Source of the DNA: Taudactylus pleione
Taxonomy: Eukaryota; Chordata; Amphibia; Anura; Myobatrachidae
Reading direction: 5' to 3'
DNA length: 64,000 nt
NCBI GenBank assembly: GCA_031769625.1
Contig: JAUIMM010000688.1
Location: 191,001 to 255,000 of the forward strand
Position numbers and translations under genes: made by a program. Below the pieces are notes generated by a model, which did no database searches, was not told the DNA's origin, and was given only the letters and a program-made list of their open reading frames with translations. Below are positions 10,286 to 21,395 of the stretch, piece by piece. Position 1 is the stretch's first letter. Every line of letters starts with the position of its first letter.

Positions 10286-12209
10286 CAGGGGGAGCAGCCT
10301 GTGGTGTCCTGTTATTACTCTTTCATAGGAGGAGCAGCCTGTGGCGTCTTGTTGTTGTTGTTAATAACAACAACAACAACAACAAGACACCACAGGCTGC
10401 TCCTCCTATAAAAGAGTAATAAAAGGACACCACAGGCTACTCCCCCTGTATAATAATAATAATAATATTATTATTAATATTATTATTATTATTATTATTA
10501 TACAGGGAGAGCAGCCTGTGGTGTCCTGTTATTTGTATACAGGGGAGCAGCCTGTGGTGCCCTGTTGCTGTTGTTATTATTATACAGGGGGAGCAGCCTG
10601 TGGTTTCCTGTTGTTGTTGTTACTATTATTATTAATATTATTATACATGGGGAGCAGCCTGTTGTGTCCTGTTATTATTATTATGCAAGAGGAGCAGACT
10701 ATGGTATCCTGTTGTTATTATTATTATACAGGGGAAGCAGCCTGTGGTGTCATGTTATTATTATTATACAGGGGGAGAAGACCGTGGTGTCCTGTTGTTA
10801 TTATTATTATACAGGGGGAGAAGACCGTGATGTCCTGTTATCACTCTTTTATAGGAGGAGCAGACTATGGTGTCCTGTTATTATTATTATGCAGGGAGAG
10901 CAGCCTGTGGTGTCCTGTTACTATTATACAGGGTGAGCAGCCTATGGTGTCCTGTTATTACTCTTATATTGGTGGAGCAGCCTGTGGTGTCCTGTTATTA
11001 TTATTATACAGTGGGAGCAGCCTGTGGTGTCCTGTTATTATTATTATTATACAGGGGGAGAAGACTGTGGTGTCTTGTTATTACTCTTTTATAGGAGGAG
11101 CAGCCTGTGGTGTCTTGTTGTTGTTAATAATAATAATATAATAATAATAATAATAATAATACAGGGAGAGCAGCCTGTGGTTTCCTGTTGTTGTTGTTGT
11201 TGTTATTATCATCAATAACAACAGGACACCATAGGCTGCTCCCCCTGTATAATAATAACAACAACAACAAGACACTACAACAACAAGACACCTCCTATAA
11301 AAAAGAGTATTAACAGGACACCACAGGCTGCTCACACTGTATAATAATAATAACAGGACACACAGGCTGCTCCACCAATATAAGAGCAATACAGGACACC
11401 ATAGGCTGCTCCCCCCGTATAATAATAACAACAACAACAGGACACAACAGGCTGCTCCCCATGTATAATAATAACAACAACAACAACAGGAAACCACAGG
11501 GTGCTCTCCCTGTATTATTATCATTATAATATTATGATTATTATTAACAACAACAACAACAAAAACAGAAAACCACTGGCTGCTCCCCCTGTATAATAAC
11601 AACAACAACAACAACAGGGCACCACAGGCTGCTCCCCCTGTATACAAATAACAGGACACCACAGGCTGCTCACACTGTATAATAATAATAACAGGACACC
11701 ACAGGCTGCTCCACCAATATAAGAGTAATAACAGGACACCATAGGCTGCTCCCCCCGTATAATAATAACAACAACAGGACACAACAGGCTGCTCCCCATG
11801 TATAATAATAATAATAATAATAACAACAACAACAACAACAGGAAACCACAGGCTGCTCTCCCTGTATTATTATTATTATTATTAAAATATTATTATTAAC
11901 AACAACAAGACACCACAGGCTGCTCCTCCTATAAAAGAGTAATAACAAGACACCACAGTCTTCTCCCCCTGTATAATAATAATAATAATAATAATAATAG
12001 GACACCACAGGCTGCTCCACCAATATAAGAGTAATAACAGGACACCATAGGCCGCTCCTCCCGTATAATAATAATAACAACAACAACAGGACACAACAGG
12101 CTGCTTCCCATCTATAATAATAATAACAACAACAACAACAACAACGACACCACAGGCTGCTCCTCCTATAAAAGAGTAATAACAAGACACCACAGTCTTC
12201 TCCCCCTGT

Positions 12210-12240
<31 letters not shown>

Positions 12241-13664
12241 CAACAGAACACCACAGGCTGCTTCCCCTGTATAATAATAATAATAACAATAACAACAACA
12301 ATAGGAAACCACAGGCTGCTCTCCCTGTATTACTATTATAATATTATTATTATTATTAACAACAACAACAACAGCAACAACACCACAGGCTGCTCCTCCT
12401 ATAAAAGAGTAATAACAAGACACCACAGTCTTCTCCCCCTGTATAATAATAATAATAATAACAACAGAACACCACAGGCTGCTTCCCCTGTATAATAATA
12501 ATAATAACAACAACAACAACAGGACACCATAGGCTGCTCCCCCTGTACAATAATAATAATAATAATAATAATAACAACAACAGGACGCCATAGGCTGCTC
12601 CCCCTGTATAATAATTATAATAACATCAACAACAATAACAGGACACAACAGGCTGCTCCCCATGTATAATAATAATAACAACAGGAAACCACAGACTGCT
12701 CCCCCTGTATAATAAGAATAATAACAACAGGAAACCACAGGCTGCTTCCCCTGTATAAGTGTAATAACAGGACATTACAGACTGCTCCCCCTGTATAATA
12801 ATAGTGTTCCCTCTAGCTCCAGCGGCAGGCAGGGCACCGGAGCTAGAGAGGGCAATTTTGTGCGCGCGCCTTAGGCACGCGCGCGCCCGAAAAGTGAGTG
12901 TGGTTATGAAAAGGGAGCGTGTCTATAAGACGCATCCCCTTTTCGTCATACTTGGGGGCGTGCCCGGCGCTTACGGACATGCCGGGCAGCCCCCAAGCGC
13001 TGCAGAAAGGGAGAATAGATGCCGGGCGCATGCGCCCGGCGTCTGTTCTCCGGCGGTGACCGGATCACCGCATGTTTGTCCACCCGCGGGACACTGCGTC
13101 CCGCGGGTGAGAACGGCTCCCGCAGGCTGTTAGGGCAGGGCGCTTTTTGCCCTCCTCCTGGAGGGCAGGGTGCTTTTTGCCCTCCAGAAGGAGGGCAGGG
13201 CGCCGCGCCCCGCTAAAACAGCCTAGCGGGAACGCTAAATAATAATAATAATCATAATAATAAATAATAATAGAACACCACAGGGCTGCTCACCCTGTAT
13301 AAGAGTAATAACAGGACATCATAGGCTGCTCCCCCTGTATAATAATAACAGGACACCACAGACTGCTCCCCTCTATAATAATAACAGGACACCACAGGCT
13401 GCTCCCCCTGTATAATAATAACAGGACACCACAGACTGCTCCCCTGTATAATAATGATAACAGGACACCACAGGCTGCTATTCCTATGTAAGAGTAATAA
13501 CAGGACTTCATAAGCTGCTCCCCCTGTATAATAATAACAATAACAACAACAACAGGACACCATAGCCTGCTCCACATGTATAATAATATTATTATTATAC
13601 AGGGGGAGCAGTATGTGGTGTCCTGTTATTACTCTTATACAGGGAGAGCAGCCTGTGGTGTTCT

Positions 13665-13713
<49 letters not shown>

Positions 13714-13900
13714 GAACACCACAGGCTGCTCTCCCTGTATAATAATACCAGGACACCACAGGCTGCTCCCCCTGTATAACAACAGGACACCACAGGCTGC
13801 TCCCCCTGTATAATATTAATAACAGGACACCACTGTCTTTCCCCCTGTATTATAATAACAACAACACCACCACCACCACCACCACCGGTTGTTTCCCCTG

Positions 13901-13956
<56 letters not shown>

Positions 13957-14705
13957 CAACAACAGGACACCACAGGCTGCTCCCCCTGTATAATAATACC
14001 AGGACACCACAGGCTGCTCCCCCTGTATAATAAAATATTATTATTATTATTATTATTATTAACAGGACACCACAGGCTGCTCCCCCTGTATAATAATACC
14101 AGGACACCACAGGCTGCTCCCCCTGTATAACAACAGGACACCACAGGCTGCACCCCCTGTATAATAATACCAGGACACCACAGGCTGCTCCCCCTGTATA
14201 ATAACAGGACACCACAGGCTGCTCCCCCTGTATAATATTAATAACAGGACACCACTGTCTTTCCCCCTGTATTATAATAATAATAATATTATCATCATCA
14301 TCAACAACAACAACAACACCGGTTGTTTCCCCTGTATAATAATAATAATAATAATAACAACAATGATAACAACAACAACAGGACACCACAGGCTGCTCCC
14401 CCTGTATAATACCAGGACACCACAGGCTGCTCCCCCTGTATAATAATAATAACAACAACAGGACACCACAGGCTACTCCCCCTGTATAATAATACCAGGA
14501 CACCACAGGCTGCTCCCCCTGTATAAGATTAATAACAGGACATCACTGTCTTCTCCCCCTGTATAATAATAATAATAATAATAACAGGACACCACAGGCT
14601 GTTTCCCCTGTATAATAATAATAATAATAATAATAACAACAACAACAGGACACCACAGGCTGCTCCCCCTGCATAATAACAGGATACCACAGGCTGCTCC
14701 CCCTG

Positions 14706-14755
<50 letters not shown>

Positions 14756-14980
14756 CATCATCATCAACAACAGGACACCACAGGCTGCTCCCCCTGCATA
14801 ATAATAACAGGACACCACAGGCTGCTCCCACTGTTTTAATAATAATAACAGGAGACCACAGGCTGCTCCCTATGTATAATAATAACAGGACACCACAGGC
14901 TGCTCCCCCTGTATAATAATAATAATAATAATAACAACAGGACACCACAGGCTGCTCCCCCTGTATAATAATAATAAATA
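9395..14980. repeat. Compound (TAA)n/(CAA)n array with 28-bp core
   Basis: About 5.6 kb of alternating trinucleotide microsatellite (TAA, CAA, less often CAT or CAC) and a core reading ACAGGACACCACAGGCTGCT followed by CCCCCTGT. The core is framed by ACAGG and CCTGT, a short inverted repeat. It points forward at about 9400-10240, reverses at 10275-10355, is forward at 10385-10460, reversed at 10500-11210, forward at 11215-12795 and 13250-13580, reversed at 13590-13665, then forward to the end. Long reading frames of Leu, Tyr, Ile or Asn runs are artefacts. A GC-rich MITE interrupts it at 12803. Confidence 0.9.
12803..13236. mobile_element. GC-rich multi-hairpin MITE
   Basis: The ends match as inverted repeats: AGTGTTCCCTCTAG at the left and AGCGTTCCCGCTAG as the reverse complement of the right. 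Inside is a series of palindromes, for example CTAGCTCC with GGAGCTAG, GGGGGCGTGCCCGGC with its partner near 12980, GCCGGGCGCATGCGCCCGGC at about 13022, and CCCGCGGGAC with GTCCCGCGGG at about 13083. It carries no gene and sits inside the AT-rich trinucleotide array, standing out by base composition. Confidence 0.65.
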
Positions 14981-14987
14981 CCATTAC

Positions 14988-15110
14988 CTGATCCCAGGTC
15001 CAGCCGCTCTCTGCCCCTTCCTGTAATAGAAAAAACGCCCCTATACATAACCACGCCCCGCCCCTCTCATCTCCGTGAAGCTATGGCTCCTGCCTGCCCC
15101 GCCCCTCTTA
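14988..15110 (-). other. Probable noncoding first exon of ZNF-M
   Basis: On the minus strand a GC-rich segment leads to GGATCAG|GTAATGG, a good 5' splice site with its exon boundary at 14988. It lies directly downstream of GC boxes and CCAAT boxes and is the only promoter-like segment upstream of the ZNF-M coding exons. There is no clear start codon, so it would be 5' UTR. The 5' boundary is only approximate. The assignment is an inference from context. Confidence 0.5.
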
Positions 15111-15180
15111 TCATAGTGACCGTCCTCCTCCCATTCCCCTTAGTGCGGTGATTGGCAGCAGCATGTAGCCAATCATTCGG
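15050..15180. promoter_or_regulatory. Candidate bidirectional promoter of two ZNF genes
   Basis: Two GC boxes (CACGCCCCGCCCC near 15052 and TGCCCCGCCCC near 15094) and a pair of CCAAT boxes in opposite orientation (ATTGG at 15151-15155, CCAAT at 15169-15173) are clustered. A splice donor leaves in each direction, at 14987 (minus) and 15399 (plus). No strong TATA box is seen. The arrangement resembles compact promoters of housekeeping or zinc finger gene pairs. Confidence 0.55.
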
Positions 15181-15279
15181 CACACAGTAGGAAGGACGTC
15201 CTGTAATTAGCAGCCATCGGCAACTGCTGCTCACAGCTTCATCACTAGAATAACAGCCGTATAGTCTAATGGTGTCCTC

Positions 15280-15398
15280 ATGTACGGTTACCGGCAGACA
15301 TATTCTTATAGTCTACCAGTCACAGACCAGAGGGGGTAGTGCAACAGGGGCTTTAGCTGCCATTTTGTCATAGACATTCCTGATACAGCCAGAGCCAG
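15280..15398 (+). other. Probable noncoding first exon of ZNF-P
   Basis: The segment ends AGAGCCAG|GTAATGTG, a 5' splice site very like the one used by the proposed minus-strand first exon. It is followed by tandem repeats that recur downstream before the ZNF-P coding exons. It lacks a clear initiating ATG frame and would be 5' UTR. The start is approximate. Confidence 0.4.
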
Positions 15399-15404
15399 GT
15401 AATG

Positions 15405-15658
15405 TGTCCTGTGTATATTATATTTTTATTAGATAGGGGTAGGGGACTGTACAGTGATAAATGAGGAGGAATAACACAGCTCCCAGCACACACTAATATG
15501 TGGTATTATTATATAGGGGAGAGGGGACTGTACAGTGATATATGAGGGGGGAATAACACAGCTCCCAGCACACACTGATATGTGGTATTATTATTATATA
15601 GGGGAGAGGGGACTGTACAGTGAGGTATGAGGGGGAATAACACAGCTCCCAGCACACT
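15405..15658. repeat. ~85-bp tandem repeat, left block
   Basis: About three units contain GGGGACTGTACAGTGATATA, GGGGGAATAACACAGCTCCC and a TATTATTATATAGG tail. The same array continues at 16197-16211 and 23206-23465. The DNA between those blocks is therefore inserted material (a hairpin MITE and a hAT element). Confidence 0.85.
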
Positions 15659-16193
15659 GGGGGAGATGTATGAAGCCCAGAAGCGGTATCAGCGCACGTT
15701 ATGTGCGCTGATACCGCTTCTCCCCAATGTATGATCGGGGGTCTGGGCGGTAAATGATAGGGGCGCTGCTATCTACAAGATAGCAGCGCCGAGGGGCAGG
15801 GCCATATACGAACGGTCATAACGCATGACCGCTCGGCCGGCTGTAGCTGTCGTCACCGACAGCTACAGCCTGGCGATAGCCTATCCCCACAGCAGGGACA
15901 GCGCTGTCCCTGCTGCGGCGGCTGCCGGCTCCAGGGCTCCACCCTGGGATCTCGCGATACTTGCGAGATCCCGCGCATGCTCAGTGGAGCCGGCCGGGAC
16001 AGAGACACAGCGCATCAGCACTAGGCTGATGCGCTGTGGTCTCTAGCGGGTAGCGCGAGTTAACGCTTCCCCTCTCCGGCCGATGAGATGTTCTTACATC
16101 TCATCGGTAGTGCTTCCTGCTTCGTCTCGGTAAAGAGGCGAATCGGGAAGCATTATAGCGGCACGTTAAGTGCCGCTATAATACATCTACCCC
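15659..16193. mobile_element. Chain-of-hairpins MITE
   Basis: Ends are GGGGGAGATGTAT and, reverse complemented, GGGGTAGATGTAT, flanked by ACT at 15656-15658 and 16194-16196. The interior is a string of near-perfect stem-loops: 15679-15697 with 15703-15721 (19 bp), 15762-15774 with 15778-15790 (13 bp), 15841-15852 with 15857-15868 (12 bp), 15946-15955 with 15963-15972, 16001-16018 with 16025-16043 (one bulge), 16080-16091 with 16096-16107, and 16153-16164 with 16171-16181. There is no coding capacity. It interrupts the 85-bp repeat. Confidence 0.8.
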
Positions 16194-16434
16194 ACTATAT
16201 GGTATTATTATTATATTTGGGGTGAGCGGGTTCGGATTTCCAAAATCCAAACCCCCCTGATCCGAGCCAGGAACTGAGTCAGACTCGGATTTTCCCGCCT
16301 GGCTCGGAACTGAAATTGAGGCAAAACGTCATCATCCCGCTGTTGGATTCTCGCGGGTTTTGGATTCTATAAAGGTCCCACGGTCGCTGCCATTTTTCAT
16401 TCCGGCTGTGAGTTAGGAGGGAGCTGGGAGCTCA

Positions 16435-16897
16435 GGGCCTGATTCAGAGCCGGACGCTCTGACCAGAGCGCTCGCTCTGAATCAGGGCCGGGCTACCTAA
16501 AATTGGAGCGGCCTCTTGCACGCACGCATAGCTGTGGGTTACCACCTACAGCTTATGCGAGCGTCCATGATGATGGTCGCGATGGTCAAGACCATCGCGA
16601 CCATCGGGCTTGCGACGAGACCCTGCGGTAGGGTCTCGTTGCCGCAAGCCCTGGAGTGATTTTGGCTCTATCAGAGCCAAAATCACTCCCACTGACATCA
16701 CTAGTGATGTCAGTGGGGCCGGACCCAGACGGTAGGCGTTCCCATGGGAACGCCTCCGTCTGGGCAGCCACGCCCCCGGCACGCCCACCAAAGGGGGCGT
16801 GCTGTCACTCACCATCGACAGCACGCCCCCTTTGGTGCTCGCCGGGTCTCGCGCATGTGCACGACGGAGCTCCCTCCGTCATGCGCACTTGGGCACC
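16435..16897. mobile_element. Multi-hairpin MITE nested in hAT, right end altered
   Basis: It begins GGGCCTGATTCAGAGCC and shares most of its interior with the complete copy at 25020-25558, including GGAGTGATTTTGGCTCTATC and ACTGACATCACTAGTGATGT. Hairpins include GGTCGCGATGGTC with GACCATCGCGACC (near 16574-16602) and GGCGTTCCCATGGGAACGCC (16736-16755). TCA precedes it and also follows at about 16895-16897, a possible 3-bp target duplication. The usual right terminal repeat is missing. Confidence 0.7.
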
Positions 16898-18050
16898 ATC
16901 AGTGTGTTAGACGGACTAGTCAGTTATAAAAAACATAAATAATAAAGTAAGTCTGGCTACTGTGAAAAGGGAGGGAGCTGCTGCTAACGCTGACCATAGG
17001 GGCTGGCTACTATTTTCCAATCATATAGTCATATTCATAATTTTATATACAATACATAAGGCAGTGATCGCAAATATGCGCTATAGCGCGTATTTACCCG
17101 AAAATGGACACCGGGGACTCACTTTTTCAGAAGGGGTGGGTCCCTGGGGACGCGCTCCACCGGGATTGTCTACTTGTAAAATGATCGTCTCCCTGGCCTG
17201 GCGACAGGGAGGACTAAATTAGTGCAGGAGGAGCCAGCCCTTTGGCGCTCTTCCATCTGCGGGACTCGGCGCTACAGGGACAGACACGCAAAAAACGTCC
17301 CCGCACCCAGACATGAAGGTGACCCAAGCGCCCTGCCTTCATAGAAGGCTGGCACACCCGGCATGAATGGAGCTCTGGTGTTATACAGGCGGCTACATGG
17401 GGAGCTGTGTAGAAGACTGTGTCACACCGCATGTTCCTGCATTCTCTGACCTGGAACAAGGTAAGTATTTAATAAGCGGGTGGCAGGCGGAAGGAGGTGT
17501 TTTGTGGTGCAGTTCAGCTAGTAATACAAATAAGGTGGGGGCTGGCTATGCCACAGAGGCTAACTGCTAACAGTAATTAATCAATGTGGCAGCGCGCAAG
17601 GAGGTCCGGAGGGTAGTCCCATAGAACTGTCATTTTTTGTTCATAGTCAGCACCTTATCTCCTTCCTACACCCAGCACCTGCCTGCCCCTAAACCCTCCT
17701 TGCCCCCAGAGCTGCCAAGAGCCGCAGTGGGTCTGAATGAAGGGGGCGTGACCTAATCGCGGGTGCCGTGGCCACGCCTCCCTAAGAGGGAATAAAAAGG
17801 GAAAAATACTGTAACTTACAACACCTCAAATCCGTGCTGCGCGATGGGGAAGGGGGCACTGTGAGCTCCTTCAGCCCAGCGCATATCCAGGGGAGGGGGC
17901 ACAATCAGAATGATCGCTCTCCCCCCCCCTTCAGGCAGAATGAGTGCGCAGCCCAGCACACAGCAGCGTGTGCTGGGCTTCACAGCTGATGGAGGAGCGG
18001 CGTTGGACCTGGCTCCTTCAGCAAGCCCGTACCAGGGTAATTAGTACACG
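16898..18050. other. hAT interior or unclassified insert, no gene recognised
   Basis: No protein or RNA gene is recognised. The stretch contains a consensus donor-like AACAAGGTAAGTATTTAAT at about 17455-17473, preceded by a GC-richer segment that could be an exon of an uncharacterised transcript. The segment from about 17050 to 17640 differs in character from the flanks and may be a separate insertion. Confidence 0.3.
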
Positions 18051-19440
18051 CTGCCCCCCCTCTCAATGCCACTGCTTGCCCCCAGTACTACCCAGCTGCT
18101 ATCTACCCTTATCCCCATCCTATCCACAGCACAGCGTGCTCCTTAATCTCTCGTTGCCAACCAGTACTGCCCCAGCTGCTATCGACCATTATCCCCCCAG
18201 CACTGCCTGCCCCTAACCCCCTCCTTGCCCCCTAGTACTGCCCAGCTGCTATCTACCCTTATCCCCAGCACTGCATGCCCCTAACTCTCTCCTTGCCCAC
18301 CAGTACTGCCCAGCTGCTATCTACCCTTATCCCCATCCTATCCTCAGCACTGCCTGCCCCTAACCGCCTCCTTGCCCCATAGTATTGCCCAGCTGCTATC
18401 TACCCTTATCCCCAGCACTGCGTGCCCCTAACTCTCTCCTTCCCCACCAGTACTGCCCCAGCTGCTACTTTTATCCCCCCAGCACTGCCGCCCCTAACCC
18501 CCTCCTTGTCCTCCAGTACTGCCCAGCTAGTATCTACCCTTATCCCCCAGCACTGCGTGCCCCTAAACCCTAACTTGCCCCAGTACTGCTCCAGCTGTTA
18601 TCTACCCTTATCCCCTCCTTAACCTCCAGCACTGTGAGCCCCTAACTCCCTCCTTGCCCCCTAGTACTGCCCCAGCTATCCCCCCTTATCTCCGTCCTAT
18701 CCCCAGCACTGCGTGCCCCCAACTCTTACCTTGCCTCCTAGTACTGCCCCAGCTGCTACCTACCCTTATCCATCCTATCTCCAGTGCTGTGCCCCCAACT
18801 CCCTCTCCTTGCTCACCAGTACTGTCCCAGCTGCTGTCTACCCATACTCCCTCCCTACCTCCAGCACTGTGTGCCCTTAACCCCCTCCTTACCCCCTAGT
18901 ACTGCCCCAGCTATCTACACCTATCCCCACCCAATTCCCAGCACTGCATGTCCCTAACTCCCTCCTTGCCCACCCAGTACTGCCCCAGCTGCTATCTACT
19001 CTTATCCCCCTCCTATCCCCAGTACTGCGTGCCTCTAATTCTCTCCTTGCTGCAATACTGCCCAAGCTGCTAGCTACCCTTATCCCCAGCACTGCATGCC
19101 CTAAACCATTCTTTGCCCCCAGTGCTGATCCAACTGCTATCTACACTTAACACCCTTCCTACTCCAACTGCCACATGCCCTTAACGTCTCTACCACCTCC
19201 CTGCACCACCTCCCTGCCTCAACCCCAACTGCTGCCTGCCCTTACCCCCCTCTACTCCAACTGTTACCTGCCTCCAGAACTATCCAGACAGCCCTTACCC
19301 CCTCCCTACCCCCAGCACTACCTGCCCTCACCCTCAGCTCTATCTTAACTGCTTCTTGCACTTAACCTCCTCTACCACAAGTGCTACCTGACCCCAGCAC
19401 TGTTCCAACTGCCGCCTGCCCCCCCCCTCCCTCCCCCCAG
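18050..19440. repeat. ~70-bp pyrimidine-rich minisatellite
   Basis: Repeated units contain AGTACTGCCCCAGCTGCTAT, CTACCCTTATCCCCAGCACT and GCCCCTAACTCCCTCCTTGC. It continues in the duplicated block at 20214-20815. The several short frames through it are artefacts of the repeat. Confidence 0.85.
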
Positions 19441-19770
19441 CACTGCACCTTTTGCTATGTGAGATCAAGGCAATGTGGATAAGCATTATCCATACTGTAA
19501 TGTGAGTGTGACTTCCCATGGTGTATGTGTAGGGCTTGTGGGGTGGTCTGATGCTATATGGGAAACTCAAAGGTATAATATGTGATAAAACCAAGAAACT
19601 GTGGAGTAGGACCCCAACGTTTTAAAGTGAGGGGTCCCTGGGACCCACATTTTTTTTAGCTGAGCACGATCACTGTAAGGGCTGGCTGGCTACTGTTGTC
19701 CTTGTCCATATAGGAGCTGGCTGTTGTCCTGTCCATAGGGGCTGGCTGAAGTGCTGTGTTGTCCAGGGGC

Positions 19771-20213
19771 TGCCCTGTCTGCTGTAGGGGTACGCTCATA
19801 CAAATAATTTTTACAGGCGGTGCCCTGTCTGCTGTAGGGGTACACTCATACAAATATTTTTTACAGGAGGTGCCCTGTCTGCTGTAGGGGTACACTCATA
19901 CAAATAATTTTTACAGGGGCTGCCCTGTCTGCTGTAGGGGTACACTCATACAAATAATTTTTACAGGGGGTGCCCTTTCTGCTGTAGGGGTACACTCATA
20001 TAAATAATTTTTACAGTGGGTTCCCTGTCTGCTGTAGGGGTACACTCATATAAATAATTTTTACAGTGGGTTCCTTGTCTGCTGTAGGGGTACACTCATA
20101 TAAATAATTTTTACAGTGGGTTCCCTGTCTGCTGTAGGGGTACACTCATACAAATAATTTTTACAGGGGCTGCTCTGTCTGCTGTAGGGGTACACTCATA
20201 TAAATAATTTTTA
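19771..20213. repeat. 50-bp repeats, first block (nine units)
   Basis: Units start at 19771 and recur every 50 bp to 20171. Each contains TGCCCTGTCTGCTGTAGGGG and ATAATTTTTACAG. See the second block at 21128. Confidence 0.9.
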
Positions 20214-21127
20214 CCTCCAGCACTGTGTGCCCCTAACCCCCTCCTTACCCCCTAGTACTGCCCCAGCTATCTACACCTATCCCCACCCAATTCCCAGCAC
20301 TGCATGTCCCTAACTCCCTCCTTGCCCACCCAGTACTGCCCCAGCTGCTATCTACTCTTATCCCCCTCCTATCCCCAGTACTGCGTGCCTCTAATTCTCT
20401 CCTTGCTGCAATACTGCCCCAGCTGCTAGCTACCCTTATCCCCAGCACTGCATGCCCTAAACCATTCTTTGCCCCCAGTGCTAATCCAACTGCTATCTAC
20501 ACTTAACACCCTTCCTACTCCAACTGCCACATGCCCTTACCGTCTCTACCACCTCCCTGCACCAACTCCCTGCCTCAACCCCAACTGCTGCCTGCCCTTA
20601 CCCCCCTCTACTACAACTGTTACCTGCCTCCAGAACTATCCAGACAGCACTTACCCCCTCCCTACCCCAGGGCTACCTGCCCTTACCCCCAGCTCTATCG
20701 TAACTGCTTCTTGCACTTAACCTCCTCTACCACAAGTGCTACCTGACCCCAGCACTGTTCCAACTGCTGCCTGCCCCCCCTCCCTCCCTCCAGCACTGCA
20801 CCTGTTGCTATGTGAGATCAAGGCAATGTGGATAAGCATTATCCATACTGTAACGTGAGTGTGACTTCCCATGGTGTATGTGTAGGGCTTGTGGGGTGGT
20901 CTGATGCTGTATGGGGAACTCAAAGGTATAATATGTGATAAAACCCAGAAACTGTGGAGTAGGACCCCAACTTTTTAGAGTGAGGGGTCCCTGGGACCCA
21001 CATTTTTTTTAGCTGAGCGCGATCACTGTAAGGGCTGGCTGGCTACTGTTGTCCTTGTCCATATAGGGGCTGGCTGTTGTCCTGTCCATAGGGGCTGGCT
21101 GGCTGAAGTGCTGTGTTGTCCAGGGGC

Positions 21128-21377
21128 TGCCCTGTCTGCTGTAGGGGTACGCTCATACAAATAATTTTTACAGGGGGTGCCCTGTCTGCTGTAGGGGTAC
21201 ACTCATACAAATATTTTTTACAGGGGCTGCTCTGTCTGCTGTAGGGGTACGCTCATACAAATAATTTTTACAGGGGGTGCCCTGTCTGCTGTAGGGGTAC
21301 GCTCTTACAAATAATTTATACAGGGGGTGCCCTGTCTGCTGTAGGGGTACACTCATATAAAGAATTTTTACAGGGCT
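21128..21377. repeat. 50-bp repeats, second block (five units)
   Basis: Five units start at 21128 and end about 20 bp before the first ATG of the hAT transposase frame (21396). The position suggests promoter or transposase-binding repeats, which some DNA transposons carry, but no binding data exist here. Confidence 0.9.
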
Positions 21378-21395
21378 ATTCACTCCATAAAAATA

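Larger units (their letters stand above)
18858..21380. repeat. 1,356-bp tandem duplication inside hAT
   Basis: The block 18858-20213 is repeated from 20214 to about 21380 with few changes. Each copy has minisatellite units, a unique segment containing GAGATCAAGGCAATGTGGAT, and a series of 50-bp repeats. Landmarks are 1,356-1,357 bp apart (CCAGCACTGT at 18861 and 20217; GCTCATACAA at 19794 and 21151). The second copy has fewer 50-bp units. Confidence 0.9.

Noticed and set aside
9347..14984. Numerous frames rich in Leu, Tyr, Ile or Asn runs on both strands
   Set aside because: They are translations of (TAA)n and (CAA)n microsatellites with a 28-bp core, not proteins or membrane segments.
17214..17570. 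Possible exon ending in a consensus GTAAGT donor
   Set aside because: There is no matching acceptor, frame or family resemblance. It is noted only as a donor-like site.
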